Program-made: the position numbers and the translations under genes
The notes under the pieces: generated by a model
What the model saw: only the letters and a program-made list of their open reading frames with translations
What the model was told of the DNA's origin: nothing
Databases searched by the model: none
DNA from: Leptolyngbyaceae cyanobacterium C42_A2020_001
GTDB taxonomy: Bacteria > Cyanobacteriota > Cyanobacteriia > Leptolyngbyales > Leptolyngbyaceae
Direction of reading: 5' to 3'
Assembly: GCA_015272515.1 (NCBI GenBank)
Contig: JACYLN010000113.1
Span: forward strand, 1 to 64,000
Length of the DNA stretch: 64,000 nt
In this document: positions 45,272 through 54,324 of the stretch, piece by piece
How positions within the stretch are numbered: the stretch's first letter is position 1
Layout of the letters: the number at the start of each line of letters is the position of its first letter

Positions 45272-45658
45272 ATGACTGTAATCAATAACCCCAAAGTTGT
45301 GGCTGAACTGACTCAGCTTTACCTGAAGTATGAACAAGCGCTGGTTGAGAATGACTTAGCGGTGATGGATGAGTTGTTTTGGGAGTCACCGGAAGTTGTG
45401 CGGTTTGGGGCAACCGAAAATTTGTATGGCATTGAGGAAATTCGGCAATTTCGTCGCGATCGCCCCACCCATGACCTGACGCGCTCTATCAGCAATTTGA
45501 AAGTGGTGACCTTTGACGCTGATACGGCTTCTATCACTCTGGAATTTCAACGCACCACCAATGGAGTCACTCGTTCCGGTCGGCAAAGCCAGGTTTGGAG
45601 GAAGTTTCCCGAAGGCTGGAAAATCGTTTCTGCCCACGTTTCGCTGCTGCCGCTGTAG
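45272..45658 (+). CDS. HpxZ/AtzH-like protein (SnoaL fold)
   Basis: This 128-residue cone-shaped SnoaL/NTF2-like protein belongs to the DUF3225 (HpxZ, AtzH) group, which accompanies oxalurate or 1,3-dicarboxyurea breakdown. Signatures are LFWESPEVVRFGATENLYGI and RRDRPTHDLTRSI. AtzH in Pseudomonas is a dicarboxyurea amidohydrolase, but enzyme activity here is untested. No other purine or cyanurate catabolic gene is adjacent. Confidence 0.8.
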   Translation: MTVINNPKVVAELTQLYLKYEQALVENDLAVMDELFWESPEVVRFGATENLYGIEEIRQFRRDRPTHDLTRSISNLKVVTFDADTASITLEFQRTTNGVTRSGRQSQVWRKFPEGWKIVSAHVSLLPL

Positions 45659-45756
45659 CGCGATCGCCCACAATTTCGGTTCGCCCTTGCATAATAGGTA
45701 AGCGATGATCCGCTACAGCAACCACACGGTTGAGAATTTGTGTGAAGGAGTTTGGT

Positions 45757-46440
45757 ATGGTTGGGAGCAACCCAAAAACGGCAATTAGCAACAATCAAAA
45801 ACCTCTTTTACGCCTTAAGCAGGTGGTTGGACTTGCGATCGCGGGCATGGCGCTGGCAAGCTGTACCCCGCCCCAAGCCGAAGTTCCGCCATCTCCCACC
45901 ACCGCTCCCACAGTTACCGCATCCCCAACTCTCAGCCCTACGGTGTCGCCCACTCTGTTGCCCAGTCCCACGGTGTCTCCCACAGTAATCCCATCTCCTA
46001 CGGTGTCTCCTACTAAAGCTGCCAACGTGCTTACGATTGAAAAGCAAGTGACCGATTTAGTGGCAAAGGCTGGCAATCTTACGGTTGAGTCGGTTACCTG
46101 TCCGGAGGCGATCGATGAAACATCTGGCAAAGCCTATGATTGCCAGGTGCAGTCAGATGCGGGCACGTTTGTTGTCGTTGTTCAACCCACAGGTCAAGCC
46201 GGAAAGTTTCGTTGGGGTACGAGAGGGCTGTTGTTGCTTTCCAAACTAGACACATTGATTCAACGAAGCGTCGCCAACCAGGGAGGCGGAAAGGTTTCGG
46301 TCGATTGCGGTTCCAAAGCTCGAACTGCAAAACAAGGGGAAGTCTTTGACTGTAAAGTGACCGACGCGAAAGGAAAGATTCGCACCGCTCGCATTACTGT
46401 GCGCGATGAATTGGGTAACGTTTATCTTACAGTTCTTTAA
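45757..46440 (+). CDS. Lipoprotein with DUF4333-like repeats
   Basis: From ATG 45757 the 227-residue protein has a signal and lipobox (GMALASC; Cys after ALAS). A low-complexity Pro/Thr/Ser linker of PTVSPT units follows (about residues 45-95), then two related domains with paired Cys (VTCPEAIDETSGKAYDCQV; VDCGSKARTAKQGEVFDCKV), the DUF4333 pattern. It is expected on the outer face of the plasma membrane or in the periplasm. The function is unknown. Confidence 0.75.
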   Translation: MVGSNPKTAISNNQKPLLRLKQVVGLAIAGMALASCTPPQAEVPPSPTTAPTVTASPTLSPTVSPTLLPSPTVSPTVIPSPTVSPTKAANVLTIEKQVTDLVAKAGNLTVESVTCPEAIDETSGKAYDCQVQSDAGTFVVVVQPTGQAGKFRWGTRGLLLLSKLDTLIQRSVANQGGGKVSVDCGSKARTAKQGEVFDCKVTDAKGKIRTARITVRDELGNVYLTVL

Positions 46441-46761
46441 GCGATACATTCTGACGAACATGAGTGTTTAACGAGACGAAAAGTAATCCGCATTACCGAT
46501 GCTTGTCGAGTTTTTGTCCGTTTTGCCAAACATTTCGTCATGCCGTTGAGGTGGCTTCCAATCTATTGTTTCTGTTGTGTATTCGCGTTTCGCTAATAGC
46601 AATTTGGCTGCATCAATTTGTAGTTTTGAAGCGCATCTTTTACAAGTTATTTGATACTAAAATGACAGCGTTTAGCTGAACCCTATGCTAATGTGTGGGC
46701 GAGCTTGGATCACGGTTGATCGGTACCGGATCTTACGGTCGCTAAAGTCTTGGCGATCGCC
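46441..46761. other. Non-coding gap between convergent genes
   Basis: No gene or RNA is visible in these 321 bp. A short inverted repeat around the KpnI-like GGTACC near 46720 may matter for the end of the pot operon. Confidence 0.35.
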
Positions 46762-47598
46762 TTAGTTCCCCAACCGTTTTTGTTCACCTCGATAGCGCAG
46801 GTATTCTGCCAGAGCAAACAGAAAACCAGTTGAAAGAATCAAAATTACACTCAGTGCATTAATGTCCGGTTTTACACCTGTGCGGATGCGGCTAAAGATT
46901 TCCATTGGGAGCGTGCTAGATCCCCCTCCTGCCGTAAAACTGGCAATCAAGAAATCATCCAAACTCAACACAAACGCCAGTAGGCAGCCAGAGATGATAG
47001 CAGGCGTAAGTTCTGGCAAGAGTACCTGCACCAATGCTTGGGAGGGGGTTGCACCTAGATCGAGTGCTGCCTCTTCTAGGTGAGGGTTGAGGTTTGTGAG
47101 GCGAGTGGAGACCACGATCGCAATATAGGACAGGCAAAACACCACATGAGCCGAGATAATGGTCCCGAGGCTGAGTTGAATTAACCCACCGCTCGCTGGA
47201 ATTGCAACGGCAGCCAGGAAAACGAGAGTCGCCACCGCGATCGCAATATCAGGAATAATCAGCGGCAAGTAGGCAACACCCTGATACACACGCTTGCCAG
47301 GAAATCGGTATCGTGACAATCCGACTGCCATCAGGGTGCCGATTACGGCAGCAATACCTACCGCAAAAAATGCCACGATCAAGCTATTGGCAAGGGCTGT
47401 CAAAATCCGACTGTCGTTTAGAAAGGCAACGTACCACTTCCAGGTGAACCCTTTCCAGCCTGTACTGTAGCGAGAATCATTGAAGCTGTAAAACGCTAGC
47501 ACCAGAATGGGTAGATACATAAACCCAAACAGTAACACCGAGACCACCGCTAACCACGGGAAGGAAAATGCAGGCTTGGCAACGGGTTTTTCCGGCAT
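46762..47598 (-). CDS. potC: Spermidine/putrescine ABC transporter permease PotC
   Basis: This 278-residue inner-membrane permease of the polyamine (or similar) importer has about six helices and the EAA loop EEAALDLGATPSQALVQVLLPE with the G facing the ATPase. VSVLLFGFMYLPILVLAFYSF and FVLSLDDFLIASFTAGG are PotC-like. It is last in the operon potA-potD-potB-potC, 2 nt after potB. The ATG is at 47598. Confidence 0.92.
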   Translation of the reverse strand: MPEKPVAKPAFSFPWLAVVSVLLFGFMYLPILVLAFYSFNDSRYSTGWKGFTWKWYVAFLNDSRILTALANSLIVAFFAVGIAAVIGTLMAVGLSRYRFPGKRVYQGVAYLPLIIPDIAIAVATLVFLAAVAIPASGGLIQLSLGTIISAHVVFCLSYIAIVVSTRLTNLNPHLEEAALDLGATPSQALVQVLLPELTPAIISGCLLAFVLSLDDFLIASFTAGGGSSTLPMEIFSRIRTGVKPDINALSVILILSTGFLFALAEYLRYRGEQKRLGN

Positions 47599-47600
47599 GG

Positions 47601-48497
47601 TTACACTCCTCCGGCAGCGCTGCGATCGCCATACTTGAGCAACAGCGCGATCGCAATACTCACCACCAAAATCAGCACCATGCTCAGTGCTGAGCCAAAT
47701 CCCCAGTTTTGCGTTGCCCCTAAAAACTGGTTGTAGATCAATCGCGCCACTGTCATGCTCGATGCGCCTCCCAAAATCTCAGGATTCACAAAATCTCCCA
47801 TGCTAGTAATAAAGACAAGCAGCGAACCAGCGGCGATGCCTGTTAAGCTTTGGGGCACAGTCACTTTCCAAAATGCCTGTGGGGGGGTTGCCCCCAGATC
47901 GGATGCTGCCTCAAGCAACTGCCGATCCAATTTCTCCAAAGCAGCATAGAGAATCAATACCATGTAGGGCAACATACTGTAGGTCATGCCAATTAACACG
48001 GCAGATTCTCGGTTCAGAATATCCAGGGGTGGAATGCCAATTTTGCTGAGAATTGTGTTCAAGACACCCGTTGGGCGCAAAATCGTAATCCAGGCGTAAG
48101 AGCGCAGCAATGAAGAAGTCCATAAGGGCAACACAAACCCCAGGAGTACTAAATTCTGCCAACGATGAGGTACCTTGAGTGCTATCCAATAGGCAACCGG
48201 AAAACCCAGAATCAGGCAGGCGAGAGTGGTGCCAATCGAGAAGAAGAGCGATCGCCCCAATACGGGAAAATAATCAGGTTGCACAATCCGCAGGTAATTA
48301 TCTAACCCAGACGGATTCACAACCTGACCTGGTCGAATTCCAGGTACCAGGCTCAACTCAAAAATTAACAGCGTGGGCACTACCAGCAATAGTGCTAGCC
48401 ATACTCCCGCTGGAGCCAGCATCAGCAAAGGTTGTAGCCATGTTGGTTTCACCTGACTGTCGGGTTGATTTGCAATTGGATGAGATGGGTTTGTCAT
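47601..48497 (-). CDS. potB: Spermidine/putrescine ABC transporter permease PotB
   Basis: The 298-residue permease (from ATG 48497) has the EAA motif EAASDLGATPPQAFWKVTVP and six hydrophobic segments (LLMLAPAGVWLALLLVVPTL to SALSMVLILVVSIAIALLL). It pairs with PotC to form the membrane channel. An alternative start at 48524 would overlap potD. It sits between potD and potC with gaps of 2-3 nt. Confidence 0.92.
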   Translation of the reverse strand: MTNPSHPIANQPDSQVKPTWLQPLLMLAPAGVWLALLLVVPTLLIFELSLVPGIRPGQVVNPSGLDNYLRIVQPDYFPVLGRSLFFSIGTTLACLILGFPVAYWIALKVPHRWQNLVLLGFVLPLWTSSLLRSYAWITILRPTGVLNTILSKIGIPPLDILNRESAVLIGMTYSMLPYMVLILYAALEKLDRQLLEAASDLGATPPQAFWKVTVPQSLTGIAAGSLLVFITSMGDFVNPEILGGASSMTVARLIYNQFLGATQNWGFGSALSMVLILVVSIAIALLLKYGDRSAAGGV

Positions 48498-48499
48498 AA

Positions 48500-49627
48500 T
48501 CAACCGCTCGTCAACTTTGTCCAATACTGATCGTATAGCTCGGTTACTTTCGCATCGAGAGGGATAATTCGCTCACAAGCTTTAATTACCTCGTCTGAAG
48601 GAAATAAGCTGCGATTGTTGCGAAGCGGTGCTGGAAGCTGATCGTAAGCTGCCTGGTTGGGCGTAGCAAAAAACAACCGCTGGGTCACATCGGCTGCTAC
48701 AGAGGGCTGCATCATGAAGTTGATCCAGGCGTAAGCGGCATCGGGGTTGGGGGAAGTGGTTGGGATCACCATTGTGTCGCTCCACAGTGAGGTGCCGCTT
48801 CTAGGAATGACATAACGCAGTTTGGCATCGGGGTTTTCTTGAATTAGCCGCACAGCATCAGCGGAATAAGCCATCGACAGCAACAAGTCGCCTGCTAACA
48901 GGCGATCGCGCCAGGCATCGGTGGTAAACGTGGTCACGGCTGGCTTCAACTGCACTAGTTTTTCGTATGCCTGCTTAATTTCAGTCGGGTTGGTGGAGTT
49001 GTAGGAATGCCCCAACGATTTGAGCGTTGCCCCCATCACCTCCCGCACATCTGCCAGCAGAGTCATCTTTCGGTTCAAGGGCTGTTGCATTTGCCACAGG
49101 TCTTGCCAGTCTTCCGGTCCCGGATTAAGCGCATCGGTGTTGTAGATCAAGCCAGTAGTGCCCCAGCTAATCGGGACACTGTGCTGATTGCCTGGATCGT
49201 AGACTGAGTTCTGAAACTCCGGGAGCAAGTTTTCTAGTCCACTAATGCGGGAATGGTCCAATTGGCTGAGGAGCTTCTTCTCAATCATCTCAGCAACTTT
49301 GTAGTCCGATGGGTAAATCACGCTGTAGATGGCCCCTTTGCCTGTTTGGAAGGTTGCCAGCATCGTTTCGTTGGAGTCGTAAATATCTGCTGTAATGTTG
49401 ATGCCAGTTTGAGTGTGAAAGGTTTCGGTGAGTTGAGGGTCGATGTAGCTTTCCCAGGTGTAAATCGATAAATCATCTTTATTCCCTTTGCTCAAGGCTG
49501 GACGCACTTCTGCCAATGTCCAACCGCAACCCGAAAGGACCATACCAGACGCGATCGCGGCCGATGTCTGGAGTATCTGGCGGCGTGTGAGGGAGCGGCG
49601 GGAGAAGTGAGCGGGCAAACCAATCAT
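48500..49627 (-). CDS. potD: Polyamine-binding lipoprotein PotD
   Basis: This 375-residue substrate-binding protein has a signal with a twin-arginine-like RRSLTRRQIL and lipobox LSGC. The SBP fold follows, with DLSIYTWESYIDPQLTETFH, YDSNETMLATFQTGKGAIYSV and IPRSGTSLWSDTMVIPTTSP. The aspartates and tryptophans typical of polyamine pockets look present, but specificity is not certain; iron or other cations are alternatives. It is co-directional with potA upstream. Confidence 0.9.
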   Translation of the reverse strand: MIGLPAHFSRRSLTRRQILQTSAAIASGMVLSGCGWTLAEVRPALSKGNKDDLSIYTWESYIDPQLTETFHTQTGINITADIYDSNETMLATFQTGKGAIYSVIYPSDYKVAEMIEKKLLSQLDHSRISGLENLLPEFQNSVYDPGNQHSVPISWGTTGLIYNTDALNPGPEDWQDLWQMQQPLNRKMTLLADVREVMGATLKSLGHSYNSTNPTEIKQAYEKLVQLKPAVTTFTTDAWRDRLLAGDLLLSMAYSADAVRLIQENPDAKLRYVIPRSGTSLWSDTMVIPTTSPNPDAAYAWINFMMQPSVAADVTQRLFFATPNQAAYDQLPAPLRNNRSLFPSDEVIKACERIIPLDAKVTELYDQYWTKLTSG

Positions 49628-49676
49628 GGGCGCAGGAGCAGCGGAGGATGGGGAAGGTGAGCAGAGATGGGGGAGA

Positions 49677-50807
49677 TCAGGTGATGGGTATGGCGAGGCA
49701 ATCTTGTGGACTCCAGGAGATGTAGATGGGCGTGTCTTCGCTGGGGAAGGTTGTGGGCAGATTGGGACGCATCACCGTGAGGCGATCGCCAGAGGTTAAG
49801 TCCACCAAACAATGCAAATGGGTGCCCAGATACATGACGTTGCGTAAGCGCCCTTCAAAGCTATTAACATCCTCATTTGGGCGAGACAGGCTCAGGCGAA
49901 TACTTTCCGGTCGCACACTGACAACCACAGAACCTGAGGTTAAGGAACTACCAGCATCCGGGGGTTTTGCCTTAATCTTCAAGCCGTTATCGGTGATCAC
50001 CCACAACATCGTTGGGTAAAAACCCTCGATCTTACCGTGAAACAGGTTTGTATCTCCGATAAAATCGGCAACAAAGGGTGTTTTGGGTTGTTGATAAATT
50101 TGTTCAGGTGAGTCAATCTGTTCAATCTTGCCCTGGTTCATCACGGCGATGCGATCAGAAAGACTCAGCGCCTCTTCCTGATCATGCGTCACCATGACAA
50201 AGGTTAATCCCAGTTCTCGATGCAGATTTGACAGTTCCATCTGCATTTCTTTACGCAGTTTTAAATCCAACGCACCTAACGGTTCATCCAGAAGCAACAC
50301 CGCAGGACGGTTGACTAAGGCTCGAGCTAACGCTACGCGTTGCTGTTGTCCGCCCGAAAGCTGCGCCGGAAAGCGCTTAGCAAACCCATCCATCTTCACC
50401 AGCTTGAGCGATTCATCAACACGTTGCTGGATGTCTGCTTTCGTATGCTTTTGCAGGCGAAGACCAAAAGCAACGTTTTCCCAAACAGTCAGGTGGTTAA
50501 ACAGGGCGTAACTTTGGAACACGGTATTCACAGGGCGACGATAGGGTGGCACCCGATTCATGAAATGTCCCTGAATTAATAATTCTCCAGAAGATGGGGT
50601 TTCAAAACCCGCCATCAGCCTCAAGGTTGTTGTCTTGCCGCAGCCCGAAGGTCCCAAGATGCTGAAAAATTCTCCTCGTCGAATACCGAGGTCAATTCCA
50701 CGAACGACGGTATCGCTGTTGAATACCTTAAAAACCTTGCGTAATTCGACATCGAATTCTGCATCGGCTGTTGTGGAAGTTTGATTTTGCGTAGCAGCCT
50801 GAGACAT
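49677..50807 (-). CDS. potA: Polyamine ABC transporter ATPase PotA
   Basis: The ATPase has about 376 residues from ATG 50807 (the frame continues to 50861). Walker A is GPSGCGKTT, signature LSGGQQQRVALARAL, Walker B LLLDEPLGALD, and a C-terminal TOBE domain (VVVSVRPESIRLSLSRPNED). It powers the PotB/PotC permease. It is first in the operon potA-D-B-C. A 9-bp hairpin lies upstream in the shared divergent region with PBP2. Confidence 0.93.
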   Translation of the reverse strand: MSQAATQNQTSTTADAEFDVELRKVFKVFNSDTVVRGIDLGIRRGEFFSILGPSGCGKTTTLRLMAGFETPSSGELLIQGHFMNRVPPYRRPVNTVFQSYALFNHLTVWENVAFGLRLQKHTKADIQQRVDESLKLVKMDGFAKRFPAQLSGGQQQRVALARALVNRPAVLLLDEPLGALDLKLRKEMQMELSNLHRELGLTFVMVTHDQEEALSLSDRIAVMNQGKIEQIDSPEQIYQQPKTPFVADFIGDTNLFHGKIEGFYPTMLWVITDNGLKIKAKPPDAGSSLTSGSVVVSVRPESIRLSLSRPNEDVNSFEGRLRNVMYLGTHLHCLVDLTSGDRLTVMRPNLPTTFPSEDTPIYISWSPQDCLAIPIT

Positions 50808-50861
50808 AGTGGCGACTTCCCTGTTCTTGCCGGTTGACTCTACTGGTTTGGCGGTAGACAA

Positions 50862-51191
50862 GCAGTTAAAACGTTGGATTTATTGTACCCGCCCAAAAAT
50901 TGTCTGAGATCCGTTTGCCATTGCGGGACACGGCAAACGGTTGTCTTGAATATCCAAAGTAAACTATTCTGGCTACCTGGGATGAGATGACTATAACCCT
51001 GGAGTCAATACTTGGTTATAGGTTGCCCAACTGTATGGACGAATAATCAGTGTTTCGCGAAACACTATTTGCTATTCTCAAATTGTCTACGCCCTTTTTT
51101 TGTTGAATTACGCGCTTTTTCATAAATCGTTTGATAGTTGCTCTACCAAATCCTTTGATGGTTTCCTGTCGATCGCGTCACTTAGTTTGAC
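50862..51191. promoter_or_regulatory. Divergent intergenic region with two inverted repeats
   Basis: These 330 bp lie between potA and the PBP2 gene. They hold a hairpin of CCGTTTGCC (50911-50919) with GGCAAACGG (50932-50940), and a perfect 18-bp palindrome AGTGTTTCGCGAAACACT at 51049-51066. The palindrome could be an operator for either transcript. Confidence 0.6.
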
Positions 51192-53006
51192 ATGACCTTA
51201 CTTCAGCCGCAGTTATCTACCGCTAGCCATTCAGACACTCGCACCGTTGGGCAACGCTATCGTTCCGTGTTTCTGATGCTCATCATTTCCATCTTGCTCA
51301 TTGGGGGATTGGGCAGCCGATTGGTGTATTTGCAGATTATTGAAGGCGATCGCAACCGACAATTGGCGGATAAGAATCGCATTCGACTGATTCCAAAATC
51401 GCCAGAACGGGGTGTGATTCGCGATCGCAAAGGCAGAATTTTGGCAGGTAGTCGCCTTTCTCACTCTGTGTTTCTGTGGCCGCTTGCCAGAAAGAAGGGC
51501 GAATGGACTTCAACCATCAAGCGATTGTCTCAGCTTCTCAACGTCCCCGAACGCGTTATCTTGAAGCGGTTGGAACAAGCAGGCTATAACTCACCCTTCC
51601 TGGTTCGCGTTGCTCGTGGGATTACTCCAGCCCAAGTCACGGCTATTACGGAGTATGCCGGGGAATTGGAAGGAGTGCAGGTAGATGCGGAAGCAGTTCG
51701 CTATTATCCCAATGGGGATTTGGCCGCTCATATTTTAGGCTACACCGGCGAACTCAGCGACGAAGAACTGGAACGTCGCAAAGACGAAGGTTATCGCCTC
51801 GGCGATGTGGTGGGTCAAATGGGGATTGAACTTGCATTTGAAAATCTGCTGCGAGGAGAACGGGGTGGGCAACAGGTTGAAGTGGATGGGGCAGGGCAGG
51901 TAATTCGGATTTTGGGACAAAAGCCAACCAAAGCTGGGCAAGATGTGACGCTAACGATTGACCTAGATTTGCAAAAGGCTGCTGAGAAAGCATTAGGAAA
52001 CCGCAAAGGCGCGATCGTCGCGATCGACCCAAACAATGGTGCGGTTCTAGCAATGGTCAGCCGTCCTGCGTTTGACCCCAACCTGTTTTCGACCCGTATT
52101 ACCGATGCCCAGTGGAAGCAGTTACAGAGTGCCGATCATCCCTTCGTGAACCGAGCGCTGCAAGCCTTCCAGCCTGCCAGCACCTTCAAAATTGTGACCA
52201 CTGTCGCAGCGTTGGAGTCAGGCAAGTTTACTCCCGATACCGTATTACCAACTTACCCTTCGCTGACTATCGGCGGTATTGTGTTTAATGACTGGAACCG
52301 TGCTGGGTTTGGTCCGCTGGATTTTCCTGGGGCAATGGCATGGAGTAGTGACACCTTCTTCTACCAGGTGGCGATGACAATTGGCGACACGACGCTGATT
52401 GATTGGACACGCAGATTTGGGTTTGGTCACAAAACTGGCATTGAACTTGGCATGGAGGAAGCGAAGGGATTAGTTCCCAATGATGCCTGGAAACGTCAGG
52501 AACTCAAGGAAGGCTGGTATCTTGGCGATACTGTGAATATGTCCATTGGTCAAGGCTTTTTGCTGACAACGCCACTGCAAGTGGCAGTTATGTTTGCAGT
52601 GCCAGCGAATGGTGGTTTTCGGGTAAAACCTCATCTGTTGAAAGACAATGAGGAGTCTAAGAGTTGGCGTGAGTCCTTAAATCTTCAGCAGACGACGGTT
52701 GAGAAACTGCGTCGTGGTTTGCGAGAAGTGGTGACTTATGGAACGGGTGGTGCCGTAAATGACCCAACATTACCTGCGATCGCGGGTAAAAGCGGCACCT
52801 CCGAAGACGTGGGCGGCGGGTCAGATACCTGGTTTGGAGCCTACGCACCAGCCGATAAACCTCAGATCATTGTTGTGGCATTTGCTGAAAAATCTGGCGG
52901 TGGCGGTGGTTCTGTGGGTGCGCCCATTGTTCGACAAGTATTACACGCCTACTTCGACAAAAAACTCAATCAATCCACTCCAGCTAAGCCCCCCGCACAG
53001 CAGTAA
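51192..53006 (+). CDS. mrdA: Penicillin-binding protein 2
   Basis: This 604-residue elongation transpeptidase (PBP2) crosslinks peptidoglycan for cell elongation. It has one N-terminal membrane helix (VFLMLIISILLIGGLGS), a PBP dimerisation domain (RGVIRDRKGRILA), and the transpeptidase motifs SxxK (Ser330, Lys333 in PASTFK), SSDTFFY (the SxD form usual for PBP2) and KSGT. The C-terminus is complete. It is divergent from the pot operon. Confidence 0.94.
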   Translation: MTLLQPQLSTASHSDTRTVGQRYRSVFLMLIISILLIGGLGSRLVYLQIIEGDRNRQLADKNRIRLIPKSPERGVIRDRKGRILAGSRLSHSVFLWPLARKKGEWTSTIKRLSQLLNVPERVILKRLEQAGYNSPFLVRVARGITPAQVTAITEYAGELEGVQVDAEAVRYYPNGDLAAHILGYTGELSDEELERRKDEGYRLGDVVGQMGIELAFENLLRGERGGQQVEVDGAGQVIRILGQKPTKAGQDVTLTIDLDLQKAAEKALGNRKGAIVAIDPNNGAVLAMVSRPAFDPNLFSTRITDAQWKQLQSADHPFVNRALQAFQPASTFKIVTTVAALESGKFTPDTVLPTYPSLTIGGIVFNDWNRAGFGPLDFPGAMAWSSDTFFYQVAMTIGDTTLIDWTRRFGFGHKTGIELGMEEAKGLVPNDAWKRQELKEGWYLGDTVNMSIGQGFLLTTPLQVAVMFAVPANGGFRVKPHLLKDNEESKSWRESLNLQQTTVEKLRRGLREVVTYGTGGAVNDPTLPAIAGKSGTSEDVGGGSDTWFGAYAPADKPQIIVVAFAEKSGGGGGSVGAPIVRQVLHAYFDKKLNQSTPAKPPAQQ

Positions 53007-53255
53007 GCGCAAAAGGGCTACCTCTTCCATCCTTAACAACTTTGTTGAGTCAGGTAATATGTGATTGCTATCACTTGTGGGAGTGTCTCTCGCCCGCTGT
53101 CTTTGCGATTGCCATTACTTGTTGAAGTGTGTTCAGTCACGCTAATCATGGCAGGAGCATCACCATTAAGCAGAGAGGATTATCACTTTCGGAGGAAAAA
53201 TACGGGGCATGATTAAGGATGTAAGCCCTCAAATACTTAATCAAGGATTTGCCCT

Positions 53256-53450
53256 ATGAAACTCGTTTATCGTGGTTTAGCGTTCGATTACGCACCTCAG
53301 CCTCAGCAATTTGTTCAGCCTCGTGCAATGAACTGGCGCTATCAATGCTGCCAGGGAGAACAAGACATGGCCGCCTGTTATGTTCCCTTGCCTCAAGCAA
53401 TTTATCCACGCGCAATAAATTGGCGCTACCGAGCGATAACCATCATGTAA
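53256..53450 (+). CDS. DUF4278 family protein
   Basis: This 64-residue small cyanobacterial protein opens MKLVYRGLAFDY, the DUF4278 signature. The middle and end repeat the same kind of segment: PQQFVQPRAMNWRYQ and PQAIYPRAINWRYRA, likely an internal duplication. The function is unknown. ATG 53256 lies after GATTTGCCCT without a strong ribosome site. A hairpin follows it. Confidence 0.75.
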   Translation: MKLVYRGLAFDYAPQPQQFVQPRAMNWRYQCCQGEQDMAACYVPLPQAIYPRAINWRYRAITIM

Positions 53451-53487
53451 TGCAAAGCTTTGATGGCAAAGTTTGATTGATTGTTTT

Positions 53488-53522
53488 CAAGAATCCTCGC
53501 CTAGTTGGCCTGAGGATTCTTG
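53488..53522. other. Hairpin between convergent genes
   Basis: An 11-bp stem, CAAGAATCCTC (53488-53498) with GAGGATTCTTG (53512-53522). There is no clear T-run on either side, so termination is uncertain. Confidence 0.55.
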
Positions 53523-53538
53523 CTGCAATAGACCTAAA

Positions 53539-54294
53539 TTACGGACTGGAATCTGGGTTTGAGGTAGATATGGGTTCGACTAGCGGCGCTGATTCTATAA
53601 CTGACGTTGGCTCTGCTACAGGAAATGGTTCCATAACTGATTCAACCGTAGGTGTTGATTGTGTGACCAACAACGGTTCTACAGTTGCAGGTGATGGATG
53701 AACTACGTGGGCAGACACTAATCCGTTCTCTGAAGCGGACTGGGTTTCAGATTTTGAAGTGGATTCCTTCTTCGCCTGCACAACCTGAGTTGAATAGATT
53801 TCTACATCCCGCTGAATAATCGCCTCAACGTTGCCAGCAAAGTCGTTAAACGCCTGGTCATGGTTGGCAAAAGGTTCGTAGATGCCACCCAATTCAAAGA
53901 ATTGCCAACCCTGTGTTTTCAATGTTTCTACACTGCGGCGATAATGCCGCCAACGCTCACCATAGTTAAAGAACTGCTCAACGGCAGCACTAACGGCAAC
54001 TACTTGGCTCAGTGCAAAGGTGGAAATTGCGATCGCTTGCTTCACCTGCTGATTTTCAGTGCTTGTGAAATTTAAGCTAACCAATGCCGGAATAATCACG
54101 CCACCAATGATAGTTGTCAGACGCAGCCTGTAGTAAAAATTTCTGGCTCGACTGGCTCGACTTTCCATCCACAAAACCTGGTCAAGCCATCGAGATTTCA
54201 AATAATACTTCTGACGCTCTTGCAATTCCAGACTATCGACCAGTTGCCCAAATTCTTGCCTTAAAACCTCTTCATAAGAATTCTTTCTAGACAT
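53539..54294 (-). CDS. DUF4231 family membrane protein
   Basis: From ATG 54294 this protein of about 251 residues starts MSRKNSYEEVLRQEFGQLVD. It has a DUF4231/SLATT-like region with two membrane helices (LTTIIGGVIIPALVSLNF; AIAISTFALSQVVAVSAAVE) and a helical continuation ERWRHYRRSVETLKTQGWQF. A long Ser/Thr/Pro/Glu-rich tail follows residue about 190. SLATT-type proteins are sometimes pore formers in nucleotide-signalling defence, but this copy has no such partner. The frame continues to 54324. Confidence 0.78.
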   Translation of the reverse strand: MSRKNSYEEVLRQEFGQLVDSLELQERQKYYLKSRWLDQVLWMESRASRARNFYYRLRLTTIIGGVIIPALVSLNFTSTENQQVKQAIAISTFALSQVVAVSAAVEQFFNYGERWRHYRRSVETLKTQGWQFFELGGIYEPFANHDQAFNDFAGNVEAIIQRDVEIYSTQVVQAKKESTSKSETQSASENGLVSAHVVHPSPATVEPLLVTQSTPTVESVMEPFPVAEPTSVIESAPLVEPISTSNPDSSP

Positions 54295-54324
54295 ACAGCA
54301 CCTGATTGTTCGCGCAGACTCCAA

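Noticed and set aside
52340-52365. SSD instead of SxN in the PBP2 active site as a missing residue
   Set aside because: SxD is the usual form in PBP2 proteins, so nothing is unusual.
53539-54294. DUF4231/SLATT protein as part of a defence system
   Set aside because: No nucleotide cyclase, reverse transcriptase or other sensor partner is adjacent; the neighbours are photosynthesis and DUF genes.
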